Positions 62,779-64,000 of a stretch of 64,000 nucleotides of DNA are shown here, piece by piece (positions within the stretch are counted from its first letter, which is position 1; each line of letters starts with the position of its first letter). The notes under the pieces were generated by a model. The model was not told the DNA's origin and made no database searches. It saw nothing but the letters and a program-made list of their open reading frames with translations. Location: NCBI GenBank assembly GCA_023381645.1, contig JAMCRJ010000076.1, positions 62,001 to 126,000 on the forward strand, written 5' to 3'. This DNA is from Gammaproteobacteria bacterium (GTDB taxonomy: Bacteria > Pseudomonadota > Gammaproteobacteria > Acidithiobacillales > Acidithiobacillaceae). The position numbers were made by a program, and so were the translations under genes.

Positions 62779-63438
62779 ATGCTCAGGAAAAGTCTGGTTG
62801 TACTGCTGGCCTGCACAGTCAGTGGGATCGCTCCGGCCCTGTCTGCCGCGGCGGTGACGGTGGCTGCACCTACCACATCGTCCCATGGAGCGCCAGCGGT
62901 CGGCGGCACCCCGGAGGCGACGATCGATACCCTGGATGGGGTACTGCTGAAATCCATGCAGGGTGGTCGTCGTCTGGGTTACAGCGGCCGTTACCGGATT
63001 GTGGCCCCGGTAGTACAGAAGGTTTTTGATTACCGGCGAATCGCCGCCTTGACGCTGGGTGACTATTGGCAAAAGCTAAGCCCGGAGCAACAAAACGAGT
63101 TTGTCGGGGTGCTCGCGGATTTTACCGCGGCCACCTATGCCGCGCGTTTCGACAGCTACAACGGCGAGCATTTTGCCATTGTGGGCAGTCAGACATTGCA
63201 GCCCGGTGCGGAGGGGGTGTTCAGTACCTTTACGGAGCATAACGGTAAGGTACACCGCTTTGATTATATCCTGCAGAAAGATGGAGATCACTGGCGTATC
63301 GTCAATGTCGTCGCCGACGGGGTCAGTGACCTTTCCCTGCGGCGGGCGGAATATACCGAAACCATGCAGAAAAAGGGTTTCGCCGCACTGATTGCGCACC
63401 TGAAAGCGCAGATTGCTGGGTACGCCAAAGGGTCCTGA
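62779..63438 (+). CDS. hpnM: HpnM (MlaC/Ttg2D-type periplasmic protein)
   Basis: 219 residues. Signal peptide (LVVLLACTVSGIAPALSAAA), then an MlaC-like lipid-binding domain: FDYRRIAALTLGDYWQKLSPEQQNEFV, YAARFDSYNGEHF and YILQKDGDHWRIVNVVADGVS. Likely ferries lipids or hopanoids across the periplasm. ATG 62779 has AAGGGGG five bases upstream. Stop overlaps the mlaA start (TGATG). Confidence 0.88.
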   Translation: MLRKSLVVLLACTVSGIAPALSAAAVTVAAPTTSSHGAPAVGGTPEATIDTLDGVLLKSMQGGRRLGYSGRYRIVAPVVQKVFDYRRIAALTLGDYWQKLSPEQQNEFVGVLADFTAATYAARFDSYNGEHFAIVGSQTLQPGAEGVFSTFTEHNGKVHRFDYILQKDGDHWRIVNVVADGVSDLSLRRAEYTETMQKKGFAALIAHLKAQIAGYAKGS

Positions 63439-64000
63439 TGATGCGATCAAGTATACATTTTACCGGGGTCGCACTGGCCATCGGCGTGTTGACCCTGTCG
63501 GGATGTGCCACGGTAAACGGGCCTCAGGGCGCTACGGGAAAACCCGTGGACCCGCTGGAGGCCGTCAACAAGCCGATGTTCCATCTGAATATGGGCCTTT
63601 ATGATTATGTGCTGAAGCCGGTAGCCACGGGGTACAAGACCGTGACCCCCGATTTTGTTCGCGAGGGCGTCAGCAATGTATTTGCCAATGTGGACATGCC
63701 CTACATTTTTATCAACGATTTTCTGCAGGGGCGCGGTCGGCAGGGGATGGAGGATCTCAGCCGGTTTCTGGTCAATTCCGTGTTCGGTCTTGGTGGAATC
63801 TTCGATGTGGCGAATCGTCTGGATTTGCCCAACCACGAGAACAGTCTGGGGGTGACGCTAGGTGTCTGGGGAGTGCCGCAGGGACCTTATCTGGTGCTGC
63901 CGTTTTATGGACCCAGTTCCTTGCGCAGCTTGCCCGGCCTGGCGATGACGGTTTTTACCGGGCCGGCATATTATCTGACTGTCAGTTCGGCTCAGTACGC
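63438..64000 (+). CDS. mlaA: MlaA/VacJ-family outer-membrane lipoprotein (cut by window end)
   Basis: The frame is open to the end of the window (187 codons seen). Lipoprotein signal with lipobox LSGC, then DPLEAVNKPMFHLN, YIFINDFLQGR, RFLVNSVFGLGGIFDVA and LGVWGVPQGPYLVLPFYGPSS, the MlaA hallmark. MlaA is the outer-membrane ring that returns phospholipids through MlaC. Directly follows hpnM, pairing MlaC- and MlaA-type proteins in the hopanoid operon. 3' end beyond the window. Confidence 0.9.
   Translation, partial: MMRSSIHFTGVALAIGVLTLSGCATVNGPQGATGKPVDPLEAVNKPMFHLNMGLYDYVLKPVATGYKTVTPDFVREGVSNVFANVDMPYIFINDFLQGRGRQGMEDLSRFLVNSVFGLGGIFDVANRLDLPNHENSLGVTLGVWGVPQGPYLVLPFYGPSSLRSLPGLAMTVFTGPAYYLTVSSAQY

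Noticed and set aside
1..64000. CRISPR arrays or complete insertion sequences
   Set aside because: I saw no regularly spaced repeats and no intact transposase; only an integrase tail and one hairpin-rich stretch suggest mobile DNA.

Overview
The window looks like chromosomal DNA of an Acidithiobacillus-type chemolithoautotroph (gammaproteobacterial or acidithiobacillial, GC-rich). The inference rests on three things found together: a form II RuBisCO operon with its CbbQ/CbbO activase and CbbR; a membrane-bound sulfur/polysulfide-reductase operon with an exact FNR-type site; and a long hopanoid operon. The gene order secB-gpsA, rplY-pth-ychF, and zapA-6S RNA-formyl-THF ligase is that of proteobacteria. 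The species assignment is inference from gene content, not from a database search.

Layout. 1-2.4 kb: two secreted LprI-like proteins, the first fused to a pesticin-like muramidase domain. 2.4-8.0 kb (minus strand): molybdopterin sulfur/polysulfide reductase (catalytic, FeS and NrfD subunits) with TorD-like and HybE-like chaperones, behind an exact TTGAT-N4-ATCAA site. 8.0-10.9 kb: agmatine deiminase, an RsuA-type pseudouridine synthase and two Nudix hydrolases (NudJ-like, RppH). 10.9-14.5 kb (minus): secreted serine hydrolase, DUF4015-type glycoside hydrolase and polysaccharide deacetylase. 14.5-17.0 kb: AT-richer stretch with two unknown membrane proteins, a frameshifted spermidine-synthase-like pseudogene and a PhnA/YjdM protein. 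17.0-22.6 kb: cbbR, convergent with cbbM-cbbQ-cbbO. 22.8-30.5 kb (minus): six-gene complex-I/hydrogenase-4-like complex led by an XRE-cupin regulator. Its large subunit lacks all four NiFe-ligating cysteines, so it is an Ehr-type complex and not a hydrogenase.

30.6-44.1 kb is housekeeping: YchF, Pth, L25, PBP2, a ZapB-like protein, ZapA, 6S RNA, formyl-THF ligase, YmdB, M61 peptidase, isochorismatase-like hydrolase, Pcm-like methyltransferase, an MCE protein with its lipoprotein, UspA and ProS. 44.3-47.1 kb is mosaic: an aldehyde dehydrogenase with atypical codon use, tRNA-Glu(UUC), an integrase C-terminal remnant, small unknown ORFs and a hairpin-rich gene-free stretch. 47.2-64.0 kb (plus): secB, gpsA, then squalene synthase, squalene-hopene cyclase, hpnG, hpnA, hpnI, hpnJ, hpnK, hpnN, hpnL, a ferritin-like gene, hpnH, hpnM and a truncated mlaA.

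How the parts work together. The sulfur reductase would accept electrons from quinol under anoxia. The cbb operon fixes CO2. The Ehr-type complex beside cbbM is a plausible proton- or ion-coupled partner of carbon fixation, but its reaction is unknown. The hopanoid operon covers squalene formation, cyclisation, addition and processing of the adenosyl side chain, glycosylation and transport, and would suit an acidophile's outer membrane. The strongest candidates for something undescribed are the Ehr-type complex and the di-iron ferritin-like protein embedded in the hopanoid operon.
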